The position numbers were made by a program, and so were the translations under genes. A stretch of 64,000 bases of DNA from Kluyvera ascorbata_C (GTDB taxonomy: Bacteria; Pseudomonadota; Gammaproteobacteria; Enterobacterales; Enterobacteriaceae): the NCBI RefSeq assembly GCF_044197065.1, contig NZ_JBIQOI010000001.1:434001-498000 (forward strand), given 5' to 3'. The notes under the pieces are model-generated. The model worked only from the letters and a program-made list of their open reading frames with translations. It ran no database searches and was not told the origin of the DNA. Each line of letters opens with the position of its first letter. Position 1 is the first letter of the stretch. Below are positions 49,487-59,199 of this stretch, in pieces.

Positions 49487-51708
49487 TTCACCGGCGCGTA
49501 GACCGTGACCCTGCCGCGCCCGTTGTGCTTCGAGTCGTAGCAGGCGGAATCAGCCTGTACCAGCAGCTCCGCCAGTTTGGCGTTATGCTCATGCACCAGC
49601 GTTAGTCCGGCGCTGGCGCCTATCCGATGCAGGTGGCCCGCCCACATAAATTCGTAGTGATTGATAGCATCGACGACGCGCTCAGTGGCGTTCACCGCCT
49701 GCTCGGTGGAACAGTGGCGCAGAATAAAACCGAACTCATCGCCGCCGAGACGTGCCAGAATATCGCTGGGGCGCAGCATTGAGCGCATCAGCGAGGCGAT
49801 TTCGTGCAGGAGCGCATCGCCTGCCGCATGGCCCGCGCTGTCGTTGACCGCCTTAAAGAAATCCAGGTCGAGCATAATCAGCGCGTGCGACTGGTGGGTG
49901 CCCGGCAGCGCTTTCAGCAGCCCTTTAAGCTGGCTTTCAAAGCTTGAGCGATTGGGCAACCCGGTCAATGCATCATGGGTTGCGCTGTAGCTGAGCTGGC
50001 GCAGCAGTTTGCGTGATTCGGTCACGTCCTGAATGACCAGCACGAAGCCGATATGTTCACCCTCAAGGGTGTTCAGCGGCGTCATGCTGTAGTGAATATC
50101 GTAGCTGTCGCCATAGCGGTTTTTCAGCGAATTGTCGTATGCGGCATCGCTTTCCGGGCCAGCCTGTGCGCTGAGTGCCTCCAGCTTCTCTCCGTCAGGC
50201 CCCTCGGTAATACGCAACACGGTGAGCAACGGCTTGCCCTGCGCTTCCGATTGCGTCCAGCCGCTCATTTTTTCAGCGACCGGATTCATGAACATAATAT
50301 TTTGCTTATTGTCGGTGCTGATCACCGCATCATGAATGGAGTCGAGGGTGATATGCAGGCGCTCTTTTTCCTGGAACAGCGCTTCGTTGGCCTGGGTTAT
50401 TCCGGCCATCAACGCTTTATTCGCTTCACGGCTTTTTTTCAGCGAGTTGATATCTTCAACCTGCTTAATGAAATACAGCGGCGTGCCGTCGTCATTGCGC
50501 ACGACCGAGACGGCAAGCAGGCCCCAGACGATATCACCCTGCCGGGTCTGGTAGCGTTTTTCCATTGAGTAACTATCAATTTCGCCACGAGTCAGGCGGT
50601 CGAGTTGAACGAGTTCTTCGGTTAAATCCTCAGGCCAGGTCACCTGCTGGAACGTCATTAGGTGAAGCTCGTCCCGGCTATAGCCAAGAAACACGCTCAG
50701 CGCTTTGTTAACCTGCAGCCATTGTCCGTACGTGTCGACAAGGGCCATCCCGATGGCGGAATACTCCATCGCATGACGAAAACGCGTCTCGCTTTCCGCG
50801 ATATGCCGACGCTCGTTATACACTGCGTACATCGCGATGCTCATCACTCCCGTGGGGAGCAGCACCATCAGGAACGGCAGCCCCGGCATATTGTTAAGCC
50901 GATAGCTGCTTAGCGTGTTCTCAATCATATGCTGCACCAGCGGGTGCTGCGCGGTCAGGCTGAGCACCGTCATGATGGTTAGCAAGGACACCAGGAATGC
51001 CTCAACGCGCGGCAGGCGTACGGCGCTCCACATCAGCAGGACCATGATGAAGGTGAAGGGCCACGGCATGTAGAGTATCGAGACAACGCTCAAAATGAGC
51101 GTGATTGCCGCGGTCAGGAGCGTAGAGATCAGGAGCGAGGTGTTACGATAGCGCTGGAAAAACTGCGGTTTAATCAGCAGGCCCAGCGGCACCAGCGCCA
51201 GGGCGCCGGTAGCTTCCGAAAGCACCCAGACAACGAGCGTCTGAAACGCGTTTTCACCGGGCACGATGCTGGAAATCAGTATGCCCCCTGCCAGCGGCGG
51301 CACCAGCGCGCAGGCGATAGCCATGCGGGACCAGTCGCCGAGGTTCTGTAGCGGATTGTCGAGCCTCAGCCACCGGCGGAGCAGGAGCGCGCTGAGCAGT
51401 GCTTCCAGGATGTTAATCGCCGGATAGGTGAGCGTCACCGCCGCGGAGGAAAACAGCCAGGTTGCCGCGATAATCCCCAATGCGCCAGCCAGCGCAATGC
51501 CAGGCCACAATGAATGTTTAAAGCGATAGAAGCCCGACATCATGATGGCCGTCGGGAACCAGACCGGCGAGAGCACGCTCGGGTGGTGCGCCAGGGTCAA
51601 TGAAAAAAGCGTAAACAGGAACGTCAGTAGCCCGAGGAGAAACAGGAGCTGCGCCGAGCGAAACGGTGAAGCTGGAACGAGGGGGATATAGTGCTTTTCT
51701 TTCTTCAT
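49438..51708 (-). CDS. dgcE: DgcE (YegE) membrane diguanylate cyclase, shortened form
   Basis: A protein of 756 residues from ATG 51708 (a GTG two codons earlier is possible). Residues about 15-300 are a MASE1 sensor with eight or so spans, followed by a PAS domain (about 310-425), a second PAS (about 455-575) and GGDEF (about 590-740) with ARLGGDEFGFIL and an I-site RPSD five residues before. E. coli DgcE has about 1105 residues with a third, middle PAS and a degenerate EAL tail; both are missing here. DgcE drives curli control in E. coli. It ends inside the alkA 3' end. Confidence 0.92.
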   Translation of the reverse strand: MKKEKHYIPLVPASPFRSAQLLFLLGLLTFLFTLFSLTLAHHPSVLSPVWFPTAIMMSGFYRFKHSLWPGIALAGALGIIAATWLFSSAAVTLTYPAINILEALLSALLLRRWLRLDNPLQNLGDWSRMAIACALVPPLAGGILISSIVPGENAFQTLVVWVLSEATGALALVPLGLLIKPQFFQRYRNTSLLISTLLTAAITLILSVVSILYMPWPFTFIMVLLMWSAVRLPRVEAFLVSLLTIMTVLSLTAQHPLVQHMIENTLSSYRLNNMPGLPFLMVLLPTGVMSIAMYAVYNERRHIAESETRFRHAMEYSAIGMALVDTYGQWLQVNKALSVFLGYSRDELHLMTFQQVTWPEDLTEELVQLDRLTRGEIDSYSMEKRYQTRQGDIVWGLLAVSVVRNDDGTPLYFIKQVEDINSLKKSREANKALMAGITQANEALFQEKERLHITLDSIHDAVISTDNKQNIMFMNPVAEKMSGWTQSEAQGKPLLTVLRITEGPDGEKLEALSAQAGPESDAAYDNSLKNRYGDSYDIHYSMTPLNTLEGEHIGFVLVIQDVTESRKLLRQLSYSATHDALTGLPNRSSFESQLKGLLKALPGTHQSHALIMLDLDFFKAVNDSAGHAAGDALLHEIASLMRSMLRPSDILARLGGDEFGFILRHCSTEQAVNATERVVDAINHYEFMWAGHLHRIGASAGLTLVHEHNAKLAELLVQADSACYDSKHNGRGRVTVYAPVNHTGDQSSVCQICNNA

Positions 51709-51714
51709 TACCAC

Positions 51715-52060
51715 GATTATACGGAGCGGTGTGCTCCGGCCTTGCCGACATTACCGTCGATTATGCACCATCATTTGCGTTTTTTATCCGATCTGTGACA
51801 CTTATTAACAATAACAAGCAATTGATCGCATACGTAATATTCCCTTGGTGAATAATTAGTGGCGACTGAAAGTACTTTAGACCGGTTTCGCGTATTGTCG
51901 CGGCAGAATGACGTATACGACTGGTATCGCCGCTATGAAATCCCTATAATTGCCGCGTTTGGCGCTGATACACGTGATTATTCAGAACTTCACCTCTTGA
52001 ATAATGTTGTCTGTTCGTGCCGTCCTTCCTATCATCCAGGTTAATCGGGTCGCAAAATTT
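51715..52060. promoter_or_regulatory. Divergent promoter region of dgcE and udk
   Basis: This gap of 346 bases holds no gene. A TATAAT at 51945-51950 could be the udk -10 box, giving a leader of about 100 bases; no good -35 stands before it. The dgcE side (51715-51850) is AT-rich with no clear motif. Confidence 0.35.
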
Positions 52061-52702
52061 ATGACTGATAAGTCTCATCAGTGCGTCATTGTAGGCATCG
52101 CCGGCGCATCGGCTTCAGGTAAAAGTCTTATTGCTAGTACGCTGTATCGCGAGTTACGCGAGCAGGTGGGTGATGAGCATATCGGTGTTATCCCTGAAGA
52201 TAGCTATTATAAAGACCAAAGTCACCTGTCCATGGAAGATCGGGTTAAAACCAATTATGACCATCCTAACGCGATGGATCACAGTCTGCTGTTCCAGCAT
52301 TTGCAGACCTTAAAACGCGGCACTGCAATTGAACTGCCGGTTTATAGCTACGTCGAGCACACCCGTACTCAGGAAACGATCCACATCGAACCGAAAAAAG
52401 TGATCATTCTTGAAGGGATCCTGCTGCTGACGGATGCGCGTCTGCGCGAAGAGATGAACTTCTCTATTTTTGTTGATACCCCGCTGGACATCTGCCTGAT
52501 GCGCCGTATCAAGCGTGACGTTAACGAGCGCGGGCGTTCAATGGACTCGGTAATGGCGCAGTATCAGAAAACCGTGCGTCCAATGTTCCTGCAGTTTATT
52601 GAACCTTCCAAGCAGTATGCTGACATCATCGTGCCGCGCGGAGGCAAAAACCGCATCGCCATCGATATTCTGAAAGCGAAAATTAGTCAGTTTTTTGAAT
52701 AA
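52061..52702 (+). CDS. udk: Uridine kinase
   Basis: A pyrimidine salvage kinase of 213 residues, the E. coli length. It phosphorylates uridine and cytidine. The P-loop is GASASGKS near 16-23, the substrate region includes DSYYKDQSHL and NYDHPNAMDHSLL, and the lid region is RRIKRDVNERGRS. The start is the ATG of MTDKSHQ; the open frame runs 19 codons further back without support. It is followed by dcd 78 bases later, probably on the same message. Confidence 0.97.
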   Translation: MTDKSHQCVIVGIAGASASGKSLIASTLYRELREQVGDEHIGVIPEDSYYKDQSHLSMEDRVKTNYDHPNAMDHSLLFQHLQTLKRGTAIELPVYSYVEHTRTQETIHIEPKKVIILEGILLLTDARLREEMNFSIFVDTPLDICLMRRIKRDVNERGRSMDSVMAQYQKTVRPMFLQFIEPSKQYADIIVPRGGKNRIAIDILKAKISQFFE

Positions 52703-52780
52703 CTCACGCGAATTGTGTAACGTGCATTAATAGCCCTCAACCATGCCGGAAGAGGGCAGTAGTACATTAAGGAGAGTGAT

Positions 52781-53362
52781 ATGCGTCTGTGTGACCGAGA
52801 TATAGAAGCCTGGCTGGATGACGGCCGACTGTCGATTAACCCGCGTCCGCCGATTGAGCGTATCAATGGCGCGACGGTTGACGTACGTTTGGGCAATAAG
52901 TTTCGTACCTTCAGCGGTCATACGGCGGCCTATATTGATTTAAGCGGCCCGAAGGCGGAAGTCAGCGCGGCGCTGGATCGCGTGATGAGCGAAGAGATTG
53001 TGCTGCCTGAAGGCGATGCCTTCTATCTGCACCCGGGCGAATTGGCCCTGGCGGTCACGCTGGAGTCGGTCACGCTGCCGGCGGATCTGGTCGGTTGGCT
53101 TGATGGTCGTTCTTCGCTGGCGCGTCTGGGGCTGATGGTTCACGTGACCGCGCACCGTATCGATCCAGGCTGGTCTGGCTGCATCGTGCTGGAGTTCTAC
53201 AACTCAGGCAAACTGCCGCTGGCGCTGCGTCCGGGCATGCTGATTGGCGCGCTGAGCTTTGAGCCGTTGTCCGGCCCGGCCGCTCGTCCGTATAACCGTC
53301 GCGAAGATGCCAAGTACCGCGACCAGCAGGGTGCGGTCGCCAGTCGTATCGATAAAGACTGA
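52781..53362 (+). CDS. dcd: dCTP deaminase
   Basis: A protein of 193 residues that deaminates dCTP to dUTP, the main source of dUMP for thymidylate. Visible: MRLCDRDIEAWLDDGRLSIN, LDGRSSLARLGLMVHVTAHR with the catalytic Ser/Arg/Glu neighbourhood, and DPGWSGCIVLEFYNSGKLPL. It is trimeric in E. coli. An AAGGAGAG ribosome site precedes it. The conserved order is udk-dcd-asmA. Confidence 0.98.
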   Translation: MRLCDRDIEAWLDDGRLSINPRPPIERINGATVDVRLGNKFRTFSGHTAAYIDLSGPKAEVSAALDRVMSEEIVLPEGDAFYLHPGELALAVTLESVTLPADLVGWLDGRSSLARLGLMVHVTAHRIDPGWSGCIVLEFYNSGKLPLALRPGMLIGALSFEPLSGPAARPYNRREDAKYRDQQGAVASRIDKD

Positions 53363-53388
53363 TCCATCGCGAACCTGATGAGGGTGCC

Positions 53389-55239
53389 ATGAGACGAATA
53401 TTGACGACGCTGATGATCCTGCTGGTGGTGCTGGTTGCCGGCTTGTCATCGCTGGTGCTGCTGGTGAATCCTAACGATTTCCGCAGCTATATGGTGAAGC
53501 AGGTAGAAGCGCGTAGCGGCTATCAGCTTCAGCTCGATGGTTCTCTGCGCTGGCACGTCTGGCCGCGCTTAAGCATCCTCGCGGGGCGAATGACCCTCAC
53601 CGCACCGGGCGCTACCGCGCCGTTGGTGCGGGCAGACAATATGCGCCTTGACGTGGCGCTTTGGCCGCTGCTTTCTCATCAGCTTCAGGTGAAGCAGGTG
53701 ATGCTGAAAGGGGCGGTTATCCAACTTACGCCGCAAACGGAAGCCGAACGCGCGCAGAATGCTCCGGTCGCCCCGAAAGGCACCTCGCTGCCGCAGGAAC
53801 CCGGTGAACGCGGCTGGTCGTTTGATATTGGCGCATTACAGGTTGTCGACAGCGTGCTGGTTTTCCAGCATGAAGATGATGAACAGGTTACGGTCCGCGA
53901 TATTCGCCTGCAGATGGAGCAGGACGCCAATCATCAGGCTGAAGTCGATTTTTCCGGCCGCCTTAACCGCGATCAGCGCGATTTAACCCTCAGCTTCTCC
54001 GCGCAGGTACAGGCGGGCGACTATCCACAGCGCCTTGATGCGCAGCTCTCGCAGGTTAACTGGCAGCTTCAGGGCGCAGACCTTCCGGCGCAGGGAATAA
54101 GCGGTAACGGAAGTCTCAACGCCAGCTGGCAGGATGCGTCGAAAAAACTGAGCTTCAGCAATCTTAGCCTGACGGCGAATGACAGTTCGCTGGCGGGGTC
54201 TGGCAGCGTCATTCTGGGGGAATCCCCGGTCTGGGTGCTGAATCTGCAATCCGATAAGCTCAACCTGGATAACCTGCTGCTGCATTCGGATATCCTGCCA
54301 AACGGCGGCAGTGACGTTCAGAAGGCGCAGGCAACACCGAAGCAGCCGCGTCCGGTTATTGCCAACGGCGTCAAGGTCCTCCCTTACAGTGGGCTGAGTG
54401 GTTTTGACGGTACGCTGGCAATGGCGGCGAAACAGATTAGCTGGCGCGGGATGCCGTTTACCAACGTCAGCATTGCGGCCAGCAATCAGCGCGGCCTTTT
54501 GCAAATCACTCAACTGGAAGGCTCGCTTGATGGCGGGACGCTATCCCTGCCTGGCACGCTCGATGCGCGAGACGGCACGCCGCAGGCGGAATTTCAGCCG
54601 AAGCTCGATAACATCGAAATTGGCAGCCTGCTCAAAGCCTTTAATTATCCTATCAATATGACCGGCAAAATGTCGTTGGCAGGGGATTTCTCCGGTACCG
54701 TCATTGATGCAAACCATTTCCGCCGTGACTGGCAGGGACAAGCATCAATTGAGATGCAAAATACCCGCACCGAAGGGCTTAACTTCCAACAGTTGGTCCA
54801 GCAGGCCGTTGAGCGCAGTACCGATGTACGTGCGCAGGAAAACTACGATAGCGCTACGCAGCTGGATAAAATGACGACGGATATTGACCTTGATAGCGGT
54901 ATTCTCACGCTCAGTAATATCCGCGGCGCCTCGTCGCTGATGACAGTCAACGGTAAAGGGACGCTGAACCTGCTGAAGGAAGAGGGCGATTTACAGTTCG
55001 CCGTTCAGGTGATTGGCGGCTGGCAAGGGCAGGGGAAACTGGTTGATATGCTGAAGCAAACGGCCATTCCTCTGCGCGTCTACGGTAAATGGTCCGCGCT
55101 GAATTACAGTTTACAGGTGGATCAGGTTCTGCGTCGTCAGCTACAAAATGAAGCCAAGCGCCGGTTGAATGACTGGGCTGAGCGGAATAAAGGGACACAG
55201 TCCGGCAAGGACGTGCAGAAGCTGTTAGATAAACAGTAG
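53389..55239 (+). CDS. asmA: AsmA, inner-membrane AsmA-like protein
   Basis: A protein of 616 residues with one N-terminal membrane segment (5-26, LTTLMILLVVLVAGLSSLVL) and a long periplasmic part. AsmA family domains lie at both ends (VNPNDFRSYMVKQVEARSGY, RLSILAGRMTLTAP; then MKLSGDFSG-like text near 425-450). AsmA-like proteins are now seen as bridge-type lipid carriers; AsmA itself affects outer-membrane protein assembly and LPS in E. coli. It follows dcd by 26 bases. Its stop overlaps a REP unit. Confidence 0.95.
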   Translation: MRRILTTLMILLVVLVAGLSSLVLLVNPNDFRSYMVKQVEARSGYQLQLDGSLRWHVWPRLSILAGRMTLTAPGATAPLVRADNMRLDVALWPLLSHQLQVKQVMLKGAVIQLTPQTEAERAQNAPVAPKGTSLPQEPGERGWSFDIGALQVVDSVLVFQHEDDEQVTVRDIRLQMEQDANHQAEVDFSGRLNRDQRDLTLSFSAQVQAGDYPQRLDAQLSQVNWQLQGADLPAQGISGNGSLNASWQDASKKLSFSNLSLTANDSSLAGSGSVILGESPVWVLNLQSDKLNLDNLLLHSDILPNGGSDVQKAQATPKQPRPVIANGVKVLPYSGLSGFDGTLAMAAKQISWRGMPFTNVSIAASNQRGLLQITQLEGSLDGGTLSLPGTLDARDGTPQAEFQPKLDNIEIGSLLKAFNYPINMTGKMSLAGDFSGTVIDANHFRRDWQGQASIEMQNTRTEGLNFQQLVQQAVERSTDVRAQENYDSATQLDKMTTDIDLDSGILTLSNIRGASSLMTVNGKGTLNLLKEEGDLQFAVQVIGGWQGQGKLVDMLKQTAIPLRVYGKWSALNYSLQVDQVLRRQLQNEAKRRLNDWAERNKGTQSGKDVQKLLDKQ

Positions 55240-55361
55240 GCCGGATAAGGCGGTAGCCGCCATCCGGCCTACTGTGCATCGTTCTGCCCGATGGCGGCTG
55301 TCGCCTTATCGGGCCTACAATATTGAGAAGGTAGCCCGGCCAGGCGAAGCGCCGCCGGGAC
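55236..55361. repeat. Cluster of three REP units between asmA and yegH
   Basis: Two inverted REP units (GTAGGCCGGATAAGGCGGTA... and TGCCCGATGGCGGC...) are followed by a third of the other type (GTAGCCCGGCCAGGCGAAGC). The first includes the asmA stop codon. They lie between convergent genes. Confidence 0.88.
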
Positions 55362-55371
55362 AGAATCCTCA

Positions 55372-56955
55372 CTACACCTCGTAATCCCACTCATCATTCT
55401 GCGGCGGCGGAATAATCTGCACTTTCTGCACGCGGTGGCTCTCAACCTGTAGGGTTTTAAGCGTCCACGGGCCAATCTGCACTTCCTCACCGGCTTTAGG
55501 AATGCGCTGCAGATGTTCCATCAGCAGCCCGGCGATAGTGTGGTATTCGCGCTTCTCGTCCAGCGGCAGCGGGATGTACTGCACCAAATCTTCAAGCGGC
55601 ATATGCCCATTCGCGGTCCACGTGCCGTCGGCATTCTTCTGAATGTCGTGGCGCGCATCAATCTCTTCTGCTTCATTAGGCAGGTTCCCGGCGATGGTCT
55701 CGGTCACGTCACTTAGCGTCACAATCCCCTCAACCGAACCAAACTCATCCACCACGAAGGCGAAGTGGGTACGCGCGTTGCGGAACTGCTCTAGCGCCGA
55801 CAGCAGCGGCAGCGCTTCCGGGAAGACCAATGGCTGGCGAATTAACACGCGCAGATCCAGCGGTTCACCGCGCAGCGACTGTTGCAGAAGATCGATAACG
55901 TGTACGACGCCGAGTAAATCCTCTTCATCATTACCGCCGGTAACCACCAGGCGGGTGTGCTGGTTTTTCTCCAGCAGCGCGCGCACTTCGCTTTCCGGCG
56001 CGCTGAGATCGATGTGCTCAATATCATGACGTGAGGTCATGATGCTGCTTACCGTACGCTGGTTAAGGTTCAGCACGCGCTCGATCATCCGACGCTCCTG
56101 CGGGTCGAAGATTTGCTGGTCGTTTTGGTCTACCAGCAGTGAAGCGGTACCTGCATCGAGTTCGGCATCCTCTTTTTTACCACTCAGCAGGCGCATCACC
56201 GCCTCGGTGGTACGGCTTCGCAGCGACTGATTAGCGCTGAGGAAGCGGCGGCGGTTGAAGATAGCCAGCTGGTTCAGGAACTCGATCATCACCGAGAAGC
56301 CAATAGCGGCGTACAGATAACCTTTCGGAATGACGAGACCAAAGCCTTCCGCCACCAGGCTGAAGCCAATCATCAGCAGGAAGCTCAGACACAGAATGAC
56401 AATCGTTGGGTGACTGTTCACAAAACGGGTGAGCGCCCGGCTGGCCATCAGCATCAGACTGATAGCAATAATGACCGCCGCCATCATGACAGCCAGATGG
56501 TCGACCATACCGACCGCGGTGATGACCGAGTCGAGCGAGAAGACCGCATCCAGCACCACGATTTGCGCCACAACGCCCCAGAAACGCGCGCCGCGCCGTT
56601 GCGTCGGGTTATCGTTATCTTTTCCTTCTAACCGCTCGTTGAGCTCTACCGTCGCTTTAAACAGCAGGAAGAAGCCGCCGACCAGCATAATCAGGTCGCG
56701 CGCGCTGAAGGTAAAATCGCGAATGCTGAACAGCGGTTTCGTCAGAGTGACCAGCCACGAGATAGAGGCCAGCAGAAGCAGACGCATCAGCATCGCCAGA
56801 ATCAGGCCGGTGACGCGCGCGCGGTCACGTTGGGCTGGCGGCAGCTTTTCTGCGAGGATGGCGATAAACACCAGATTATCAATTCCGAGAACCAGCTCGA
56901 TGACGACCAGCGTCACGAGTCCCGCCCAAATAGACGGATCGGCAATCCATTCCAT
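55372..56955 (-). CDS. yegH: YegH, TerC-like membrane protein with CBS and CorC domains
   Basis: A protein of 527 residues, equal to E. coli YegH. Residues 1-235 are a TerC-type membrane domain with about seven spans and the acidic motif ELVLGIDNLVFIAIL, plus VLDAVFSLDSVITAVGMVDH. Residues about 300-425 are a CBS pair (MTSRHDIEHIDLSA), and about 440-520 are a CorC/HlyC domain. A role in metal-ion export or handling is suggested by the family but not proven. It is divergent from wza. Confidence 0.94.
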   Translation of the reverse strand: MEWIADPSIWAGLVTLVVIELVLGIDNLVFIAILAEKLPPAQRDRARVTGLILAMLMRLLLLASISWLVTLTKPLFSIRDFTFSARDLIMLVGGFFLLFKATVELNERLEGKDNDNPTQRRGARFWGVVAQIVVLDAVFSLDSVITAVGMVDHLAVMMAAVIIAISLMLMASRALTRFVNSHPTIVILCLSFLLMIGFSLVAEGFGLVIPKGYLYAAIGFSVMIEFLNQLAIFNRRRFLSANQSLRSRTTEAVMRLLSGKKEDAELDAGTASLLVDQNDQQIFDPQERRMIERVLNLNQRTVSSIMTSRHDIEHIDLSAPESEVRALLEKNQHTRLVVTGGNDEEDLLGVVHVIDLLQQSLRGEPLDLRVLIRQPLVFPEALPLLSALEQFRNARTHFAFVVDEFGSVEGIVTLSDVTETIAGNLPNEAEEIDARHDIQKNADGTWTANGHMPLEDLVQYIPLPLDEKREYHTIAGLLMEHLQRIPKAGEEVQIGPWTLKTLQVESHRVQKVQIIPPPQNDEWDYEV

Positions 56956-57176
56956 ACGTTGGTTAAAACCTTATGTTACAAGACGAATTGATCATGGATA
57001 AAGCGACGGCAAATTGCAACGTCTGGCTGCGATTTCTCGCGGCAAAAAACCAATGCACGACAGGAAATAATAGTGAAAAATAGTCCTGGATTTATTATTG
57101 AAAATATATTTCCAGTAGCCCATGGTTTAAGTTGTCAATATAAAGAAAATCCTAAAAAGTCATACGGCATTGATCT

Positions 57177-57190
57177 TAATCTTATTCTTA
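57177..57190 (+). promoter_or_regulatory. RcsAB-box-like site upstream of wza
   Basis: TAATCTTATTCTTA matches the RcsAB consensus TAAGAATATTCCTA at 10-11 of 14 positions. It lies about 425 bases before wza and 220 before the JUMPstart element, much like the long colanic-acid leader of E. coli. The 56956-57614 gap otherwise holds no gene and is AT-rich. Confidence 0.5.
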
Positions 57191-57394
57191 AAATTATTTT
57201 TTAAGCGGAGCTAACCTTGCCTGCTATTCGCTTAGCTGCAACAATTCTCTCGGTACTGAATGGAATAGCCATTGATGTACATCATGAAATAGTCATGCGG
57301 AAATGAAAAAACTCTGCATTATATATCCAGGAATAATCTCTATTCTTATTTTTTTTGAATAGTTGATGTCCACATAACAACATGATTTTTAGGT

Positions 57395-57428
57395 GAATTG
57401 GTAGCTGAAAGCCAAGGGCGGTAGCGTG
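57395..57428 (+). promoter_or_regulatory. JUMPstart with ops element (RfaH recruitment)
   Basis: GGTAGCTGAAAGCCAAGGGC leads into the ops core GGCGGTAGCGTG (57417-57428), which is exact. In E. coli ops pauses RNA polymerase and recruits RfaH, allowing transcription of long surface-polysaccharide operons. It lies 186 bases upstream of wza. Confidence 0.95.
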
Positions 57429-57614
57429 CCTGAAAGCGTAAAGCGAAGCCTCGATTATTCTGTCAATAGCCTGCGGACGAATCCAAACTTTTTTCAGATA
57501 TATGCCAGTTATATTCACCGATAAATAAATGCATGGTGAGTGTTAGGGTAATCAAATGGTACGGATTAATTTAATTCGCACAGGATAATTTTCTGCCAAA
57601 GTGATAAATAATCA

Positions 57615-58748
57615 ATGATGAAATCCAAACTAAAATTGATGCCATTATTGGTGTCGGTAACCTTGATGAGTGGTTGCACCATACTTCCAGGCAGCAATAT
57701 GTCTAGCTACGGAAAAGATGTGATTAAGCAGCAGGATGCTGATTATGACATTGGCCGAATGGTGAATGTTTATCCGCTGACCCCGCGACTGATTGAACAA
57801 TTACGCCCGCGTCCTAACGTCGCGCAGCCCAACATGTCGCTGGATCAGGAGTTAAGCAATTACCAGTACCGCGTGGGCTCGGGCGACGTACTGAACGTCA
57901 CCGTCTGGGACCACCCGGAGCTGACAACCCCGGCGGGGCAGTATCGTAGCTCCAGCGATACCGGCAACTGGGTTCAGCCTGACGGCACCATTTTCTATCC
58001 CTACATCGGCAAAGTGCAGGTCAAAGGCCGCACGCTCGCGGAAATTCGCCAGACCATCACCCAGCGCCTGGCGGCCTATATCACCGACCCGCAGGTTGAC
58101 GTCAACGTCGCCGCCTTCCGCTCGCAGAAAGTCTATGTCTCCGGCCAGGTGAATAAATCCGGCCAGCAGGCGATCACCAACGTACCGCTGACCGTACTGG
58201 ATGCGATTAACGCCGCCGGTGGGCTGGGCGAACTGGCCGACTGGCGCAACGTGGTGCTGACGCACGATGGCCGCGAACAGCGTATTTCCGTTCAGGCACT
58301 GATGCAGAACGGCGATCTGAGCCAGAACCGCCTGCTTTATCCGGGCGACATTCTGTTCGTGCCGCGCAACGACGACCTGAAAGTCTTCGTGATGGGCGAA
58401 GTGAAGAAACAGAGCACGCTCAAAATGGACTTCAGTGGCATGACGCTAACCGAAGCGCTTGGCCAGGCGGAGGGTATCGATCTGACCACCTCGGACGCGA
58501 GCGGTATCTTCGTTATTCGTCCGACCAAAGAGGGCAACAACGGCAAGATGGCCAACGTTTACCAGCTGGATATGTCCGATGCGACGTCGCTGGTGATGGC
58601 GACCAACTTTGTTCTGCAGCCTTACGACGTGGTTTACGTCACTACCGCACCGGTTGCCCGCTGGAACCGTCTGATCAACCAACTGTTGCCGACCATCAGT
58701 GGCGTTCGCTACATGACCGACTCGGCAAAAGACATTCACACCTGGTAA
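57615..58748 (+). CDS. wza: Wza colanic-acid export lipoprotein
   Basis: An outer-membrane lipoprotein of 377 residues that forms the octameric export channel for colanic acid. The lipobox is LMSGC with Cys21. The polysaccharide export (PES) domain begins near 85 (YRVGSGDVLNVTVWDHPELT), followed by SLBB domains (VYVSGQVNKSGQQAITNVPL, then FVMGEVKKQSTLKMDFSGMT) and a C-terminal amphipathic helix that forms the outer-membrane barrel. It is the first gene of the colanic-acid cluster, under RcsB and RfaH control. Confidence 0.97.
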   Translation: MMKSKLKLMPLLVSVTLMSGCTILPGSNMSSYGKDVIKQQDADYDIGRMVNVYPLTPRLIEQLRPRPNVAQPNMSLDQELSNYQYRVGSGDVLNVTVWDHPELTTPAGQYRSSSDTGNWVQPDGTIFYPYIGKVQVKGRTLAEIRQTITQRLAAYITDPQVDVNVAAFRSQKVYVSGQVNKSGQQAITNVPLTVLDAINAAGGLGELADWRNVVLTHDGREQRISVQALMQNGDLSQNRLLYPGDILFVPRNDDLKVFVMGEVKKQSTLKMDFSGMTLTEALGQAEGIDLTTSDASGIFVIRPTKEGNNGKMANVYQLDMSDATSLVMATNFVLQPYDVVYVTTAPVARWNRLINQLLPTISGVRYMTDSAKDIHTW

Positions 58749-58753
58749 CCGTC

Positions 58754-59197
58754 ATGTTTAACAAAATTCTCGTGGTATGCGTGGGGAACATCTGCCGTTC
58801 CCCCACGGCGGAACGTCTGTTGCGCCGTCATCTCCCGGCGGTCACCGTTGAGTCGGCGGGACTGGGGGCGCTGGTAGGGAAAGCGGCGGATGAGCGCGCC
58901 GTAAGCGTCGCAGCGGTGCATGACGTTTCCCTTGACGGTCACTGTGCGCGGCAAATCTCCGGGCATATGTGCCGGGAGTACGATCTGATTCTGGCGATGG
59001 AGAGGCGACACGTTGCCACCCTGCATGAAATGGCGCCGGAGATGCGCGGCAAGGTGATGCTTTTTGGGCATTGGGATAATGAACGTGAGATCCCCGATCC
59101 GTATCGCAAAAGCCGCGAAGCATTTGAAGCGGTGTACCAGTTACTCGACAGGTCTGCCAGCCAGTGGGCGCAGGCATTGAAAGCTCAGCAGGGATAA
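58754..59197 (+). CDS. wzb: Wzb low-molecular-weight protein-tyrosine phosphatase
   Basis: A cytoplasmic phosphatase of 147 residues. The catalytic loop is C9-VGNIC-R15 (CX5R), followed by SPTAERLL; the general acid is the Asp in PDPYRKS near 115. It dephosphorylates the tyrosine tail of Wzc, and this cycling is needed for colanic-acid production. It follows wza by five bases. Confidence 0.97.
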   Translation: MFNKILVVCVGNICRSPTAERLLRRHLPAVTVESAGLGALVGKAADERAVSVAAVHDVSLDGHCARQISGHMCREYDLILAMERRHVATLHEMAPEMRGKVMLFGHWDNEREIPDPYRKSREAFEAVYQLLDRSASQWAQALKAQQG

Positions 59198-59199
59198 CC

